The notes beneath the pieces are model-generated. The model made no database searches. It was not told the origin of the DNA and was given only the letters and a program-made list of their open reading frames with translations. A program made the position numbers and the translations under genes. 64,000 nucleotides of DNA, taken from Bradyrhizobium oropedii (GTDB taxonomy: Bacteria; Pseudomonadota; Alphaproteobacteria; Rhizobiales; Xanthobacteraceae). The DNA is taken from contig NZ_JACMYO010000019.1 of assembly GCF_020889685.1 (NCBI RefSeq), positions 1 through 64,000 on the forward strand. Direction: 5' to 3'. Below are positions 63,293-64,000 of this stretch, in pieces. Position 1 is the first letter of the stretch; each line of letters begins with the position of its first letter.

Positions 63293-64000
63293 CTACTGAT
63301 CTGCCGGGCCTGAGCTAGATGCCCCCAACTGCGCCGGTTCATCATCCAGTAGTCGCCGAAGCTCCCCCGGTTCAAAAGTGAGCTGTTCTGGATCGAAATC
63401 CGGACCGACGGAAAATGATGGAGCGGGTTGATTATTCTGCCCTCCCTGAATGCCCTGGCGAAGCTCCTGTTCCAGTCGGAGAAGCCCCTCTGGATCGACG
63501 GAGGCTGGCGCAGGGATGGCTTGATCATCCAGATGATCGAGCACTCGCCGAAGCTCCCCCGGAGACATCTCTGGGCCGAACGCGACGTGCTCTTGAACGA
63601 AAACCGACGGGGCGGGTTGATCATCCTGCAGTCCCCGAATCTCCTCGGGCCGACTGCCGGCTTCCTGCCACGCGCTGTCCTGCGCAACGGCCTTGTCGAC
63701 GCGCCTCGGCTCGATCAGTACCGCGTCTTCACGATGGCGGGCTACATGATCCACTTCGAAGGGCGCCGGTTCATCATCCAGTAGTCGCCGAAGCGCCCCC
63801 GGTTCAAAAGTGAACTGTTCTGGATCGAAATCCGGACCGACGGAAAACGATGGAGCGGGTTGATTATTCTGCCCTCCCTGAATGCCCCGGCGAAGCTCCT
63901 GTTCCAGTCGGAGAAGCTCCTCTGGATCGACGGAGGCCGGAGAAGCCATAGATTGATCATCCAGATGATCGAGCACTCGCCGAAGCTTCCCCGGAGACAT
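63293..64000 (-). CDS. Repetitive acidic protein, partial (start beyond the right edge)
   Basis: At least 235 residues. Two 79-residue units (63764-64000 and 63332-63568) differ at only nine positions. They are separated by a unique 65-residue spacer, giving a 144-residue period. Within the units and the spacer a short motif recurs (PGELRRVLDHLDD, PGELRRLLDDEPA, PEEIRGLQDDQPA). The sequence is acidic, Pro/Gln-rich, and lacks Cys. The ATG at the very edge need not be the start; more units probably lie to the right. Repetitive acidic proteins are seen among secreted rhizobial effectors, but no family was recognised. Confidence 0.7.
   Translation of the reverse strand: MSPGKLRRVLDHLDDQSMASPASVDPEELLRLEQELRRGIQGGQNNQPAPSFSVGPDFDPEQFTFEPGALRRLLDDEPAPFEVDHVARHREDAVLIEPRRVDKAVAQDSAWQEAGSRPEEIRGLQDDQPAPSVFVQEHVAFGPEMSPGELRRVLDHLDDQAIPAPASVDPEGLLRLEQELRQGIQGGQNNQPAPSFSVGPDFDPEQLTFEPGELRRLLDDEPAQLGASSSGPADQ
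63332..64000 (-). repeat. 432-bp-period tandem coding repeat
   Basis: DNA of unit 1 (63764-64000) and unit 2 (63332-63568) is nearly identical (237 bp each), so the duplication is recent or kept alike by recombination. The 195-bp spacer occurs once in the window. Confidence 0.85.

Overview
The window looks like an accessory region of a Bradyrhizobium-type symbiotic alphaproteobacterium. The evidence is GC-rich coding sequence, a NodU-type carbamoyltransferase, a NopM/IpaH-type type III effector behind a tts-box-like promoter, a GTTC-N7-GTTC (alphaproteobacterial LexA) box, and many gene relics, tRNA 3' fragments and integrase or transposase remains. No rRNA gene, complete tRNA or CRISPR array was seen.

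Layout. 1-8.2 kb: a frameshifted chemoreceptor, a transporter relic, an XRE regulator with a palindromic operator, several small unknown genes (DUF2971, DUF2200) and an HxlR-controlled set (SDR, DoxX-like, MAPEG). 8.4-15.8 kb: a tight five-gene operon directly behind a LexA box, encoding a SIS-HAD fusion, a PfkB kinase with CxxC pairs, a PRPP-motif phosphoribosyltransferase-like protein, an ORC/CDC6-like P-loop ATPase and an unrecognised protein. This is the best candidate for a poorly described, SOS-induced conflict or defence system. 16-23 kb: a broken ribosomal L30 gene abutting a nuclease-like gene, then exported and membrane proteins of unknown role. 23.0 kb: the 3' half of tRNA-Gly(TCC), a likely attachment-site remnant, next to a pyruvate kinase gene.

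24-51 kb: a catabolic block. It holds a Tm-1-like/PEP-hydrolase-like pair with an FAD dehydrogenase, a ribose-type ABC importer with an amidase, a NodU homologue, and a MalK/Ugp-type ABC importer whose operon also encodes a sugar kinase, an SDR and a HAD phosphatase. The regulator 42077..43831 fuses a PEP-hydrolase-like TIM barrel to an AAA+ domain lacking GAFTGA and a Fis-type helix-turn-helix. A direct repeat GGGTA-N5-GGGTA (10-bp period) lies upstream of three of these operons and once more in an intergenic region, so the block may be one regulon. A ~330-bp segment from the regulator's 3' end is duplicated at 30.1 kb.

51-64 kb: an ISL3-like transposase relic, the NopM-like effector, panD, a Dabb-domain protein, and pabB-pabA (vitamin B5 and folate precursors). 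Then come a tRNA-Ser 3' fragment, a TIR/deoxyribosyltransferase-like protein without its usual glutamate, a DNA methyltransferase with a fused nuclease-like domain, an integrase stub, and a repetitive protein running off the right edge. All functional assignments come from reading motifs; no database search was run.
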